This document shows, in pieces, positions 1 through 12,363 of a stretch of DNA of 64,000 nt. The stretch is taken from assembly GCA_023213395.1 (NCBI GenBank), contig CM041465.1:83521741-83585740 (forward strand), in the 5' to 3' direction. The translations under genes and the position numbers were made by a program. How positions within the stretch are numbered: position 1 is the stretch's first letter; each line of letters starts with the position of its first letter. The notes under the pieces were generated by a model. That model did no database searches. It was not told the DNA's origin and saw only the letters and a list, made by a program, of their open reading frames with translations. The stretch comes from Cycas panzhihuaensis (Eukaryota > Cycadophyta).

Positions 1-417
1 TTATTAAAAAACACAAAAAAATAAATAAAATAAAAAATAAAAAATAAAAAGGAAGAAAGTCAAACCTTTTTCCATTGCCTATCCCTTCCCCTTTATTCAA
101 GTAAAACTCAAACGGTTGAAAGAATCAAAGGATAGAAGTCCCTAGGAAGGACATAAGGAACATTGTTAGAGTAGCTCTAAACTTAGAACTCCACCTGGTT
201 GACCCCTATACATCCTAGCCTTTTGTTGACATACTTAGTTACATCCTTATTAAATGACATGACTAGGTGGAGACTCCTTCTTAGGAGTTGGGCAAAGGTG
301 GTCGCTTAGGTCCTCTTAGACTTTATATCTCCTAGTCTTAATTGAAATAAGGGAAACACCCCATTCATTATGAGATATCTAGTTTAGGTCACCTGAGACA
401 CTTAAGTACTTTACTAA

Positions 418-429
418 GCTCTGATACTA
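418..429 (-). other. E0 primer binding site
   Basis: The minus strand reads TAGTATCAGAGC immediately after the LTR. This is one base off TGGTATCAGAGC, the sequence complementary to initiator-methionine tRNA 3' ends used by plant copia elements. Confidence 0.7.
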
Positions 430-759
430 TGTGAAGAAATGTAAAACATATATGTATTTTGAACTACAGAATCTTAATCATACACAAGAAGTAAATAATA
501 AAGAGAATATGTACATGGTACATAACATTTTATGTGGAAAACCCTTTTGAGAAAAAAACTACCACAAAGATTGTTAGATCATATTGATTATTCCTTAGAT
601 AATTTTATAATGGACTCAAGAGTTATTTATAATCCTCCAAATGGTATCTCCAACTTAAATAGTTATAACCCTCTAAAATATTTATACCTTTTGACTTAAT
701 ATTAACTAAACTACATTTAATATTAATTATGTGGCTTAACTTTAATTACTATGCTAACA
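430..759 (-). repeat. E0 5' LTR
   Basis: 330 bp. On the minus strand it starts TGTTAGCATAG and ends TTCTTCACA, directly followed by the PBS. It contains the 'AAAGGGGTTTTCCACxT'-like block (minus-strand CTCAAAAGGGTTTTCCAC near 535-560) that recurs near the 3' end of the E1, E2 and E4 LTRs, which supports its identity as an LTR of the same broad group. Confidence 0.7.
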
Positions 760-1454
760 CTCTCATTAGGTAGGCTAGTTTTGATTCATTTTTCATATAT
801 CTATTTTTCTCTTAGATTGTTTAAACCTAAAGGTTGATTATTTCATAGTTTTAAATAGGGGTCACATACTTCACTATCACTTGATTGAGCACTCCATTTT
901 AATCCCTTTTTCTAACTCATAAAATATCCCTAGGATGTGAACTCAATTTCACACTAGGCATATAGGTTAATTTAGGTAGAAATTGAGGGTATTAATTTTT
1001 GCATCAACATTTTTCTAATGACCATATTATGGAATTTAATTGAAGTCTAATTGCTTATCATTTATCCCTATCTTTCCTATCTTTAACAATGTTATATTAA
1101 TTTCCTAAGGTTCTTATTAATCCAAGTAGGTTTTCTTAACAATTGAGATGTTTATCCCCTCTTTGTCCTTGCACTATCGAGGAGGCTTTTGCCTCTCATA
1201 GTTCAAAAACTTATATCTTCCTCCTCATAATCTTTCCACTATATCTATATCATACTAGTTGATATTTATCATTAATTACTTATTTGCTATAATTCAATAT
1301 TACTCTCATTCAGGTTTAGTCATCATAAGGTCTAAAGCTAAGAGTTCATTCCCTTTACAAAAGTAACTCTAGCACTAGTATCACTATATCTCAATTTTAA
1401 TGCATTGCTCATATTGGAACCTTCCTCTTACTCATACTAATATCTGCATGAGAT
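760..1454. other. Gene-free stretch upstream of gypsy gag; possible gypsy LTR end
   Basis: No coding potential. Around 976-1010 the sequence ends TTTTTGCATCAACA, which resembles the 3' end of many plant gypsy LTRs, and the following bases could be a decayed PBS. I found no second copy to pair it with, so this is only a suggestion. Confidence 0.3.
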
Positions 1455-1562
1455 ATGCCTATAATAACTTTTGGTTTGCCTAAATTTTATGGTAAGCCTA
1501 ATAAAGATCCTGAGAAATATATTGATGTATTTGTCAATATTACATAAGCTTATTATGATTCC
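1455..1562 (+). pseudogene. Ty3/gypsy gag, N-terminal piece (split by E1)
   Basis: From an ATG the frame reads MPIITFGLPKFYGKPNKDPE and then YIDVFVNIT, one stop, and AYYDS. The 'LPKFYG...DPE.YID.F' pattern is the usual entry of the plant gypsy Retrotrans_gag domain. The frame is cut at 1562 by insertion of E1 and resumes in the same phase at 8671 after the ATTCC duplication. The combined gag is non-functional because of in-frame stops. Confidence 0.65.
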
Positions 1563-1995
1563 TATTAAAAATATTTACCCTAATATTACCTTTTATACCT
1601 GACTATTACATAATGCATGTAATTATTAAAGATAATATATTATTACTAAAAGTTTGGTGAAATGGACAGCTGTCCATTTCAATAAACTTCTCCCTCATAA
1701 TTATTCTAGAATCTTTCAAGCATGTTTGGCTTGGAATGTTAGTATGGCTGGTTGGATGGTTACATAGGAGTAGGAAGAGAAGGTTGGCTGAAAGCAAAGA
1801 GAGAGGATGAGATCCTCATCAATCATTCATGTATTCTATTTATTATTATTATAAAATTACTATTTTAAAAATGGTTTTTTTTTTCTCTTAAAGGGGTTTT
1901 CCACCTACCAAATTTCTATGTAGATGTGTGATTGCTTTTATATTTGATTTTGGTGATTATGCCTATGTTTATGCAATAAGACCCTATCTCTAACA
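1563..1995 (+). repeat. E1 5' LTR
   Basis: 433 bp, starting TATTAAAAATATTTACCC (the right copy keeps TGTTAGAAATATTTACCC) and ending CTCTAACA before the PBS. It is aligned end to end with 8211-8665. Confidence 0.9.
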
Positions 1996-2007
1996 TAGTA
2001 TCAGAGC
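1996..2007 (+). other. E1 primer binding site
   Basis: TAGTATCAGAGC directly after the LTR; one mismatch to TGGTATCAGAGC. Confidence 0.8.
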
Positions 2008-3944
2008 TTCTGTATTTGTAGTTGGGAATTAAATTGGAGTTGGTAATAGTACCTCTAGGTGAAAGTATAATTATAAATTAATTAATAATCTATTGTATTC
2101 TCATTATATACTAGGAAATTTTGTCTCTACTCTCCTATTTAGAGTAAGGAGTCTATGCATGATAACAATATGTAACGAATAGGGCAATCTAAAATCAACT
2201 CTAGTATGAAATATTAGGAAGTCATCAAATCTATGAATAGGAAAGGTTTGAAGCCATCCGTCTTAGGGTCTCAATTGTTGAAAATAAGTACATTATCAAT
2301 ATCATTGATATCAAACTGCATGGATCCATGAGCACCATTGCTAGACTATTTTTTTGAACACCATCTATGCCAATATGAGGGGTACTGCTAGAGAAGCTAT
2401 CACTATCGATACCATTGGTGACCATACCATTGGGACTATATTATAGAGAATAGAAGAGTAAAATTATATATGAGTCAAGAATGGTGAATCTCCATACAAC
2501 AAAGACAAAGTCAATGAAGAAATGCTAGCAATCTAGTTGAGAGAAAACTATTAGGGAAAGTCTATTTGCCATAACTATTAGTGAGATTGCAAGATTTGGT
2601 GAGCAATGTACTAGATAATCTGTGTTATGTGAGATGATTAATTCACATAAAAACCTCTATACCTACGATCTTAAGTACACATAATAGAATAACAGTGGAG
2701 AGGGGAAGAGCAACCATCATGATGAACAGAGAGGCACTTGTAAAATAAATAGATAAATAAATAAATTGATCATATTCCCTTGTAAATTGAGGGGATCAAC
2801 TATCACATGAGCGATCCTAGTGATCACACTTTATGTCTCATAAGAGTTTATACTCTTTTTTACAAGTATGCCCATGTAAATTATTTGTGGCTATCTGAAT
2901 TTTGCTACCATTACTATTGAAAAAGCATCATCATAATTTTTTTAGGATTTATTTTGGAGTAAATTTGATCTTTTTTTTACAAGGTTGATTTTAAATTTAA
3001 TCAATTTTTATATCTTTTTGCATCCACATACTTCAAATCATATTTTGGTAGATTGAATGATTCTTGTATATTCAAAAATTAAATTAACTAAATTATATAA
3101 TATTTTGGGCCCATAGCTCACCACCCCCCCCCCCCTTGCTAGCCCTCAGCTAAATGAACCCCCCTATATGACCTTTATTCAATTTGTAAAGAGGGCTTAA
3201 CCCCTATTTTTTAGCCATGCCATATTCCAAAGAGGGTACCTATATAATTTTAGGCATAACTTCTTCATTTAGACTCCAAATCTAGTTTCAGAAGTTATGT
3301 CAAATTCTTGATTCAAACGTAGACATTTTGATTAGTCATTCAAGTAATTTGGATGCCATCTTGATGAGTAAAACCTCATATGAAGTCAAGCATCTATTCA
3401 TGACCAAGTAAGTTAATGAATGTGACTTCAACCAATAATTTTCTTTATCTTTTTTCCAAAATTATTGCTTTAATTTAATATACATTTAATCATTTATCAA
3501 ATTTATTAATTAACCGTATTATTTTCTTATACAAATTTTAATAATTTCATATAATTTATTAAGCAAATAATTAAATTATTATTTCATTATTATTTAATGC
3601 AAATGATGTTATAAATATGTAAATGCTTATATATTTGATCTAGTTTTTTAAGTGTATGATTAAATTTACACCTTTTGATTATTAGTAATCAACTTTTAAT
3701 GTGTTAAAGGGTATATTTCTTTATGTTATTCATAAAAATTAAAAATACATCTACATGCATACTTACTTTGTAATTAATCAATGATATTTTCTCTTAATTA
3801 AAAAATAAATGTTGTTATTATCTTTAATTACAGCTTAATATATTTTTTTTCACCTTCTCATTTCCTTAAATTTCGATCAAAGATGATCTCTCATCATAGG
3901 TTTCTTGGCCAATATGTCACTCATACCATGAATAACCTCCTATA
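2008..3944 (+). other. E1 untranslated leader
   Basis: About 1.9 kb between PBS and gag with no convincing coding sequence. Short ORFs such as the minus-strand one at 2231-2425 show no motif. A run of 12 C lies at 3124-3135. The length matches the long leader of the related E2. Confidence 0.6.
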
Positions 3945-6900
3945 CTCAAATTATAGTTTTTAATTTGCTCTATTTATATCGACTAGAAAACTAGAATATC
4001 CCATCACATTAAGCAACAAAAGCTTTGGTGATATATTACATGAAAGTTTATGAAACCCACAAACACTAAATTAGAGGCCTATATGATATATCTAATGAAC
4101 TATAATGGAGCCTTATACACCATCTTATCCTCTCTCTCACTAGACATAAGTAGGCATTTCTCTAAAATATATGATGTTGCATTCATCTCGAACATAATTA
4201 AGGAGAAATATGATAAGGTTGATGTACAATAGCTAGTCATTCTTGAATAGTAAATGTATGATCTAAACTATGAAGATTTCTCCAAAGTTGAGTATTTCTT
4301 ATCAAAACTTCAACTAATTAACAATGACCTAGGAAATTATATAAAATCTTTAACAAAAGAAGGTGACAAAGTTGTAACTATCATACATGTAAAAGACGAC
4401 GATATACTCGTTGGTCTAGCTATTAATAAATTTCTTAAACACTTTAATCACCTTAAATCTACTAGGTAACATGCTAGATACCCTTCAATAACTTTTAATC
4501 AATTAACAAATTGATTGATTAAATATTAAACAATGTTAATTCAGACTGAAAAATTATAAGATCCTTCCCAGGCTCTTTTTCCTAAGTCCAAGTTACTAAA
4601 TAAATCCAAAAACTAAAATAACTATCAAAATAATCATAATAGTTATCCTAAATTCTAAAAACCTCATAGAGGTTCTTCTTCAAATAACTTTAATTAAAAT
4701 ACTAAGTACTCTAGACTACCAAAAGGCTAGAATACTTCTAAATAATCATTACAAAAATAGAATAATTTCAATTCTAACCCTAATTAGAATGTTAGTTATA
4801 CCTACTACTACAAAAAGGGGCATACAATAGATGTTTATAGGAATATAATTGCTTCTAAAGCCTAGAAAGCTTCTAAAGGGATCCAATCATGATCCTATAA
4901 CTCTAATAATTCTTTAACTACCATTATAATAACATTTTCTACCCCTACTTCATAACCACCTTTATGGATCTTAGATTCTAGTGAATCCCATCATATGATA
5001 GGTCACTATGAATACTTAATTGTCTATTAGTCTAATATAAAATTTGAAGAAGAAATCTCTTTTGAAAGTGGATCTCAATTAAAAGTCAAAGATACTAGTA
5101 ATGTTACCTTAAAAGATGGTTTAATCAAAGATGTATTATATATTTCAAGCTTACTTCCTAATCTCTTATCTATTTATCAAATTTACTAGAAAGATCTTGT
5201 TGTCAAAGTTTAGAAAGATAAATTTGTTATCAAACAACCTTTCAATAGATTCAAAACTACTGCTTTAGGACCTACTAACCATAAAATATGTTTGTACAAC
5301 TAAATAAATTTATAGCATTCTAAAACTAAATCTTTTAGTGCCTTTATAACTAAATCTGACCTAGTTTGTAAACTATGGTATGCCTAATTTGGCCATATAA
5401 GCTATGGCAAAGTACGATATCTAAATCAGCATGATATGGTATATGGGTTTCTACCCCTATCTACTATTTATGGTGTTTATGAAGCCTATGTAATAGGTAA
5501 ATAATGTAGTGATCCCTTCTTGTATCAAACATTATTTTGAGTAAAAGTTTCACTTAAACTTGTACACTTAGATATTTGTAGCTCCATCTAAGTACCATCA
5601 AATGCTAGAAGCAAATATTTTATTACTTTTATCATTGACTTCTTTAGGAAATGTTAGGTCTACATGCTCAAAAATAGAAGTCAAATATTTGATATTTTTA
5701 TTAAATTTAAAAAATTGGTTAAAAATCAATCTAATTCAAAAATTAAAATATTTAAATTTGATAACACTAAAGAATATTTGAGTAATAAATTTACTTCATA
5801 TTATAAAAAGCACAAAATTAGATCTCAATGTTCTATTGCTTATACTCCTCAATAGAACAATGTAGTTAAATATAAGAATTACACTCTTGTGAAAATAACT
5901 AGATGCATAATACATGAAAAAGGTCTTAACCTAAAGTTATGGGTAGAAGTAATAACTTACTCTAACTATTTATTAAATTATTTACTAAGTAAGTACTTAA
6001 AAAAAGTTACACTAGAATAAAAGTAGTCTATTTAAAAATTATTTATAAAACATCTTAAAATCTCTGAAAACATTACTTGGGGACATGTTCTAAAGGAAAA
6101 ACAAAATAAACTTAACCATAAAAGTGTAAAATTTATCTTTGTTATATAAAGTAAAGAAAGTCAAGCCTATAGATCACTTAGTTCAATCACAGATAATGTC
6201 TCAATTTTATGTGATGTTATTTTTGATGAAGAGGGATCTTCGTTAAAAATTAATCATACAAAACTTCTTATTGAAATCTTATTAACTAACACTTATTTAA
6301 TAGACCTCTGAAAAGAATAAGCCGACAATGAAATAATTAAGAGTTTATCCACACAAGTCTAGAATTAGACCTTAATTGAACCTAGTATATCAGATCCATC
6401 CACTTCTAATCAACCATCTTCTTCTAATCAGTCTTCCACTTCTAATTCTTCTTTTAGAAATAAACAGTTAGTTTGGACTTAGAAAACCTTTTTTAATGTC
6501 AGTTATGACATTGCTCATCTATCAGATACCAAAAGAACTAGATCACATAAATTACAAGCTAACTTTGTATTAATAACCAAAGTAATGGCCAGTAATGATC
6601 TTAAAACTTATAAAGATCCTTGTCATAATCCTATATGGCAACAAGTCATATAAGTTGAATATGATGCTCTTCAGATAAACTCAACTTGGGATTTAGTTCC
6701 ATTATCTCTAGATAAGAATTTGGTAAACTGTAAATGGGTTTACCAAACTAAGTATAATTCATAAGGAGCAATTAAGAAACATAAGGCTCATTTAGTAGCC
6801 AAAGACTTTTCCCAAATTGATGGTATTAACTATACTAAAACATTTTTTCCTATTACTAAAATGAATATAATTAAAACTATTATTATTTTTATAACCAAAT

Positions 6901-8140
6901 TTAGCTAGCATATACATCAAATAGATTTAAAATGTTCATTTTTAAATGACAATCTTAAAGAAAAAATCTATATGAATCAACCCCCTGGTTTTGTATCAAA
7001 TCCTAATCTCATTTGCAAATTGAAAAAATCATTATATGGTCTTAAACAAGCTCTTAGGGTTTGGTACATTAAGATCAATAATTACTTTCTTTAGAATGGA
7101 TACACTAAATGTATTAGTGATCCTAACCTTTACTTCATAAGAAAAGATAATAACATTACCATTTTAATTCTGTGTATTAATGATATTATAATAACTAGAT
7201 CTCTACTTTCTTATATTAATCAATTAAAATCTATTCTAATGAGTAAATTTGAAATGACATACCTAGGTCTCCTACATTATTTTCTTAGCCTACAGATCTA
7301 TTAATCAGAATAAAAAATAACTATTTCATAATCCAAGTACATTCTTAACTTAATAAAAAGTTTCAACATGGAAAATACAAAGCCAGCCCTAACTCCTTTA
7401 TAATTAAGTGTCAAATTATTAATTGATTGCTAATCTCCACCTTGTGATTCTACCTTATATCGTTGGTTAATAGATAGTCTTATTTACCTAACCCACCCAT
7501 GTCTATATATCTCCTATGTTGTTGCCTTGTGTTCTAGGTACATGCAGAAACATCATGATTCACATTGAAAAGTAGCTAAATAGATTCTATAATATTTGCA
7601 AGGTATAATATTTTATGGTCTAACATATAATTTTTGTAATACTAATATGAAATTGATAGGTTATATAAATTCTAATTAGGTAGAAGATTCTAATGATAAA
7701 AGATCTACAATTAGTTACATCTTTTTTATTGATTCCTTATTAATCACATGGTCTAGTGAAAAGATACAAACATTAACATTTTATGTGATAAAAGTTAAAT
7801 ATCAAGCTTTAGTAGAAGCTAGCAAGGAATTACTTTAGATTAAAGCTCTATTGAGTGAGCTTCGTTTATTTCTTGACTCTTCCATTTAAATCAATATTAA
7901 TAATCAAGGTGTAATATCTATAGCTATTAATCCTGTAACATATTTTAGAACTAAGCATATAGAATTACATAAGCATTTTATTTGTAATCTTGTTAATGAC
8001 AATATTATTAATCAGTTTTATTGTCCCTAGATTTACAAATTGTTGATATTCTAACAAAGCCATTAACTGAAGAAAAGTTCGTAAAGCTATGAGAATTATT
8101 AAAGATTAATGAAGTCTTCATCAAAGGGGGATTACCATGA
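3945..8140 (+). pseudogene. E1 gag-pol (copia), single frame with many stops
   Basis: The frame that includes 4050, 4254 and 5664 carries, in order, gag (about 3990-4560, with YMIYLMN and IIHVKDDDILVGLAINKFLK), a zinc-knuckle remnant (YYYKKGHTIDVYRN near 4800), a protease (WILDSSESHHM near 4960, so DSG has become DSS), an integrase (GHISYGK near 5400, FITFIIDF near 5620, YTPQ*NNV near 5840), RT and RNase H. RT contains KWVYQTKY, QIDLKCSFLN and SLYGLKQAL; the YVDD box is CIND at 7173-7184, so the catalytic site is lost. RNase H runs to about 8030, where one base appears to be missing. Stops are mostly TAG or TAA where copia relatives have Gln or Trp. Confidence 0.85.
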
Positions 8141-8198
8141 TGAAGTCTTCATCATATTCTTCTTTATCTTCTATATCTTCTATTGTACAAAAGTTAAC

Positions 8199-8210
8199 AT
8201 TAAAGTGGGA
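8199..8210 (+). other. E1 polypurine tract
   Basis: ATTAAAGTGGGA immediately before the 3' LTR (intact relatives read ATTAAAGGGGGA, as in E2); it primes plus-strand DNA. Confidence 0.75.
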
Positions 8211-8484
8211 TGTTAGAAATATTTACCCTAATATTACCTTTTATACCTAACTATTATATAATGTATGCAATTATTTAAGACAATATATTATTACTAAAAG
8301 TTCAATGAAATGGATAACCATCTATTTCAATGAACTTTTCTCTCATAATTATTCTAGAATCTTTCAAGCATATTTAGCTTGGAAGGTTTGTATGGTTGGT
8401 TGGATGGTTACATAGGAGCATGAAGAGGAGGCTGGCTGAAACCAAAGAGAGAGGATGAGATCCTCATCAATCATTCATGTATTC

Positions 8485-8525
<41 letters not shown>

Positions 8526-8665
8526 AAATTACTATTTCAAAGGTGTTTTTCTTTCTTATAAAGGGGTTTTCCACTTGCTAAATTTCTATGTAGATGTGTG
8601 ATTGCTTTTATGTCTAATTTCGATGATTATACCTATGTTTATGTAATGATACTCTCTCTCTAATA
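8211..8665 (+). repeat. E1 3' LTR with TTA microsatellite
   Basis: 455 bp, TGTTAGAAAT to CTCTAATA. The last dinucleotide CA has changed to TA. It is longer than the left copy mainly because a (TTA)n tract near 8484-8523 has expanded (only a few units at 1840-1853 in the left copy). Followed by the target duplication ATTCC. Confidence 0.9.
8484..8523 (+). repeat. (TTA)n microsatellite
   Basis: About a dozen uninterrupted TTA/ATT units inside the E1 3' LTR, expanded relative to the 5' LTR. Confidence 0.9.
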
Positions 8666-8670
8666 ATTCC

Positions 8671-9250
8671 ATTTAGATGAGATTATTTTCACATACCATT
8701 TTAAATGATGTTACAATAAATTGGTTTATTAAACTCCCATTAAATTCTATTAGTGATACTAAAAAGATGTTGGCAATTTTCCTTAACCATTTAACCCTTT
8801 CAAAGGTTAAAGATAACGGCCTTCATTTATTGCTAACCTATAAACAAACCCTTCATCAAACTATTAGTGAACATATTAAAATTTTTTGAGAATTAACTAG
8901 TCATAATATAGTTAGTTTAGATGATACCACCCTCAAACAAGTCTTTCTTTATAGTTTAATAGGTGTCACCTATTTCAAATTATTATGCAGAAATCTTAGG
9001 TCCTATATTAAAGTAGAATAACTTGGTTAATAATACAAGCATGCCTTGATTTATTTAGGATGGATGACTATTAAAAATCCTATCCTTTTTCAAACCACCC
9101 ATTTTAATGACCTTAATGAAGATGGTGTTGTTGTTGGGGGTCCACTCCTTCCTCTTCCTTATCAAACTACTCAATAGGTTGCATAAATAACCCTACCTAC
9201 TATTACCACTTCTCTACTTGACTTAGTAATATTTATCACAAAACTAATAC
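8671..9250 (+). pseudogene. Ty3/gypsy gag core (second piece)
   Basis: The frame opens MRLFSHTILNDVTINWFIKL, followed by a Ser-Ile-Ser-Asp linker and a helical stretch with FLNHLTLSKVKDNG. This is the Retrotrans_gag pattern (W-x-x-x-L near S-I-x-W/T, then F...F). Related later segments (a stop, then LTSHNIVSLDDTTLKQVFL) stay in frame. It continues the piece at 1455-1562 across E1. Several stops show it is dead. The superfamily call rests on this pattern and on the downstream gypsy protease-like region. Confidence 0.65.
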
Positions 9251-9482
9251 AACTTCTTTGAAATCTTATTATGTAAAATGATTTATAAAATATGATAATT
9301 TAATATGTATAATGTAATCCTAATAGATCACAAAATAACCAACCAAAGGGGCAGTGTAATCCACCCTCCCATCCTTAAAATAATAATATCTAACCTACTA
9401 CCATATAAAATAGATAGTAATAATGACTTTTTGGATTCCTTTACTACAATTTTTATGGAAAAATAAACCATTGTAAGAATAT

Positions 9483-9570
9483 TTATCATAAGTAGCTTTG
9501 GTACTCTAATTATTGTATTCCTAATGACCATACCATTGAGAATTATCCTACTTTGTCTTTAACTAAATAG
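9483..9570 (+). pseudogene. Degenerate gag zinc-knuckle region of element G
   Basis: One frame reads LWYSNYCIPNDHTIENYPTL, which keeps the spacing of a CX2CX4HX4C knuckle, but only the second Cys and the His survive. Its position after the gag core and before the protease fits a nucleocapsid remnant. Weak on its own. Confidence 0.35.
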
Positions 9571-9627
9571 TACTATGTTGAAAACCCTAATCAACAAATG
9601 ATAATAAGAAAAAATTCATTTCCTAAC

Positions 9628-10077
9628 TGTTAGGAGTATTAATGTACCCTTTATGTTCTTTTTAAAGTTTATATTTAAGTCACATGTCTAAATTTGTATT
9701 TAAGTTATTATAATATTTAAACTTTAGTGTTTATTAATGATCTTATGTGGAAGGCAGTTGAAATGCAGAACTACATTTCAACAAACCTTTCTTTGTATAA
9801 ATTTTGTTCCTAAATTCAAGGAGATGATTCCAAGAATCTAGGAGGGCTGTCTAAATGCCTTTTACAAGGCTAGTTTGGTGGTTAGGCGGTTTATGTATTT
9901 GGTCTTCTATTTCTCAAAGTTTCTTAATAAAACTACAACTTTAGGAGGTGGTTTTTCTTCCCTAGAAGGGGTTTTCCACCTGTCAAACTGGCATACATGT
10001 GTAATGTCATTTTGTTACCTGTATTTCCTTATTATGTGATCCTGTAATGATATTGTACATATGCCCATCTTTCTACA
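9628..10077 (+). repeat. E2 5' LTR
   Basis: 450 bp, TGTTAGGAGT ... CATCTTTCTACA, paired with 21821-22278. Confidence 0.92.
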
Positions 10078-10089
10078 TGGTATCAAAGC
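10078..10089 (+). other. E2 primer binding site
   Basis: TGGTATCAAAGC directly after the LTR; one base from the initiator-Met consensus. Confidence 0.85.
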
Positions 10090-10300
10090 GTAATTTAAGG
10101 CTCTCTGTCTTAAGTTCCTTCCTAAAATCATATATATGGCATGTTAAAAGAGTTACAGAATCCAATCTACCACTGTAACAACTCCCTATCAAATCACAAA
10201 AAAGAGGATATTGATCTTGCACTATGCATAGTACTCACTTGTAGTAGTTTTAGGCATCGTAAGCCTAAACTCAATAGTCTTCAGGCTTACTTCCCATACC

Positions 10301-10653
10301 CTAGATCATTTCTCTTTCAGAATGTTGGCCAGGTTGTGTATGTCTATGCATCACAACATGCTGCCTATGACAAAGCTCTGGCATGTTTAATGTCTCCTTA
10401 CTACAATCTTGCATCTTCACCATTTCTATTATGTCCTTCAATTTCTGTGGTAAATGAATCTGCTCATCTATTTCTTCCAAGAGTTTCATAAGCTCTTTTA
10501 ACTGGTTCTGTAACAGATCCTTTTCTTCTACATGCTTTGAGATTTCAACCTCATGCTCCTGAAGAAGAGTTTGGCGATCCCAGAAAAGGAAGGTAGCATA
10601 GACGAATAGAATATAGAGGAGAGCCAGTCGACGTGGCCTTTTGAGATAATATG
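10301..10653 (-). pseudogene. Antisense gene-like fragment in the E2 leader (membrane segment plus coiled coil)
   Basis: On the minus strand an open frame of about 117 codons begins near 10653 and stops at 10301. It has a basic stretch (YYLKRPRR), then a hydrophobic segment (LALLYILFVYATFLFW) typical of a single membrane span, then a strongly charged helical region (DRQTLLQEHEVEISK, EEKDLLQNQLKELMKLLEEI) with Leu spacing of a coiled coil. It contains no retroelement motif and lies opposite to E2 transcription. I do not recognise the gene. Because GC and CpG are higher here than in the rest of E2, capture of a host transcript or gene piece is plausible. The bases just before the frame (TGTTTCTTATAG on the minus strand) resemble an intron 3' end, which might mean genomic DNA was captured. 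The related E1 lacks this segment. Confidence 0.4.
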
Positions 10654-12363
10654 ATAGCTATAAGAAACACCATCTAGTAGAGAAGGAAGATCGATGATGA
10701 ACCATTAATCGCTTATGAAATCCTCTGCCTCCCAAATCTATGAAGTCAATCACGATTAGCTCCCACTTCTTCTCCTGATTACCGTATCTCAGAAGGTAGA
10801 GGGTTTTAACCAGCAGATGCCTCTGTCAGAATGCTTAGGGGCCTTCATTCGCTGGAATACACAAGAGGGGATGTTCATCAAGGGACACATCGTAATCGCA
10901 ATAAAACCCAGTATTTGCACTCTGGCCTCTGAGCCACGTATCATCTTTTGAATTTGCACGGTTCTTTGAACAAAGATTATCTACGCAGACTGGAGGTACA
11001 TTCTAGAAGACAAGGATCGTTGTGGAGCTCCGTTCTTCATTCTCCATCTCCTTATCTCAAAGACCTGCAAGAAATCTACCTTTGTTCTTCGGATTAGAAA
11101 CTCCAATCCAAACTTGTAAAGAGGAGCGCCATTGCCATACCAGGTAGGTAGGGTTTCTACCTTACCCCCCCCCCCCCAGATTTCATTTTTTTTAATTTCC
11201 TCTTTATGATTCTGTCGGGTCTGTCTGCCCATTTAGTTTTTTTTATTTCTTTTTTTTATTATTTTAATTTAATAAACCATAACCCCCCCTCTCTTATTAC
11301 ATTATATTTTGATTTAATATAAATCTTAATACCCCCTTTATTATATTAATAATGTAATCTAACCCCCCCCCCCCCCCACCTTATTACATTAATCTTAATA
11401 CTTTCCTTAATCACATTTAAAAATTAATCAAAACTCCTTTTAATTAATCTTACACTTTTAATTAAACTAGCAGGTAAAATTAATCCAAAACTCCCTTAAG
11501 TATCAATTGATTTATAACTTAAAACTTTTTTCATTAACCTTTAGTACTTAAATTTAATAACCTTTATATAAACCCCTCCCTTCATTAAGTTAATGTTTTA
11601 ATACTTTTTTGTAAATCTTTTTCTTATATTCATTATTACATAAGCCCTTTTCACCTAATTTGTATCTTGCTCAAGAATTATTTTTTGCATAATAAAGTAT
11701 ATACATCAATGCATCCTAACCTTCAATTGGGTTATGGATAAATCATAAAGTTTTTATTAGTAATATAGAATGGTATTACCCTACCCTCACACCAAATTTT
11801 AGGGTTAAATTCTAATTTTTTATTTTTTTAATTATTGTCTTGTTAGTTTTCTATTAAATAATGAGTAAAATGTTACCACTTTGACACAAGACAACGTTTT
11901 ACCCAAGTATAAATATTTTATTAAGTTTGGTTAGTAGCTGAGGGTGCCTTTTTTTTTTTCATATACATACACTAAATTTTGATTTAAATTTTCTAGCAAA
12001 AGTTCTTTAAATTTTAATTGGTTACATACCTACTCATAGTCACAGTTATCCACTCATTAAGATATTTTGTCAAATAGTTGGCAAGTGACAATTTTATAAC
12101 CCTTTATCAAACTTAAACACTTAAGGGGGAATTTTTTTTCGAAAAGGGACTGTTTAAGGGGCTTTTTTAAGAAATTGTTTATTTATTTAATCTGTCTGAA
12201 AACATGTGATTTTTTCTTTAAGTGGAAGTAATGCATACTACAATGTTTTCTTGAATTATGCCTGTTAAACTATTAATCTGATGATTAGTACTTTTAGTAA
12301 GTAATTATTTTTTAAACTACCTTCATATTCTTCAATCTTCAATCAAATCTCATAACTCCCAAT
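10654..12363 (+). other. E2 leader, remaining part
   Basis: 10654-11160 continues the relatively GC-rich, CpG-containing segment but has no recognisable protein. Two poly-C runs (13 C at 11165-11177, 15 C at 11363-11377) follow, then AT-rich non-coding DNA up to gag. Confidence 0.55.

Larger units (their letters stand above)
1..759 (-). mobile_element. E0: 5' end of a minus-strand LTR retrotransposon (partial)
   Basis: Read on the minus strand this is a 5' LTR (759 down to 430), a PBS (429-418) and an untranslated leader that runs off the window at base 1. No coding domain is reached, so the superfamily is not shown; a methionine-initiator-type PBS is compatible with Ty1/copia. The second LTR and one target duplication lie outside the window, so the outer boundary rests only on TG...CA ends. 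Confidence 0.7.
1563..8665 (+). mobile_element. E1: Ty1/copia retrotransposon, complete but decayed
   Basis: 7.1 kb, with LTRs at 1563-1995 and 8211-8665, PBS at 1996-2007, PPT at 8199-8210, and the 5 bp target duplication ATTCC at 1558-1562 and 8666-8670. Domain order is gag, protease, integrase, reverse transcriptase, RNase H, which defines copia. It sits inside the gag of element G. The protein is a clear relative of E2 (same order, similar motifs, similar LTR core), so the two belong to one lineage. The LTRs have diverged strongly, including the terminal TG of the left copy, so the insertion is old. Confidence 0.9.

Noticed and set aside
11165-11377. Long poly-C runs as a regulatory or quadruplex signal
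   Set aside because: Single homopolymer runs without the spaced pattern of a quadruplex; lengths may also be sequencing-sensitive.
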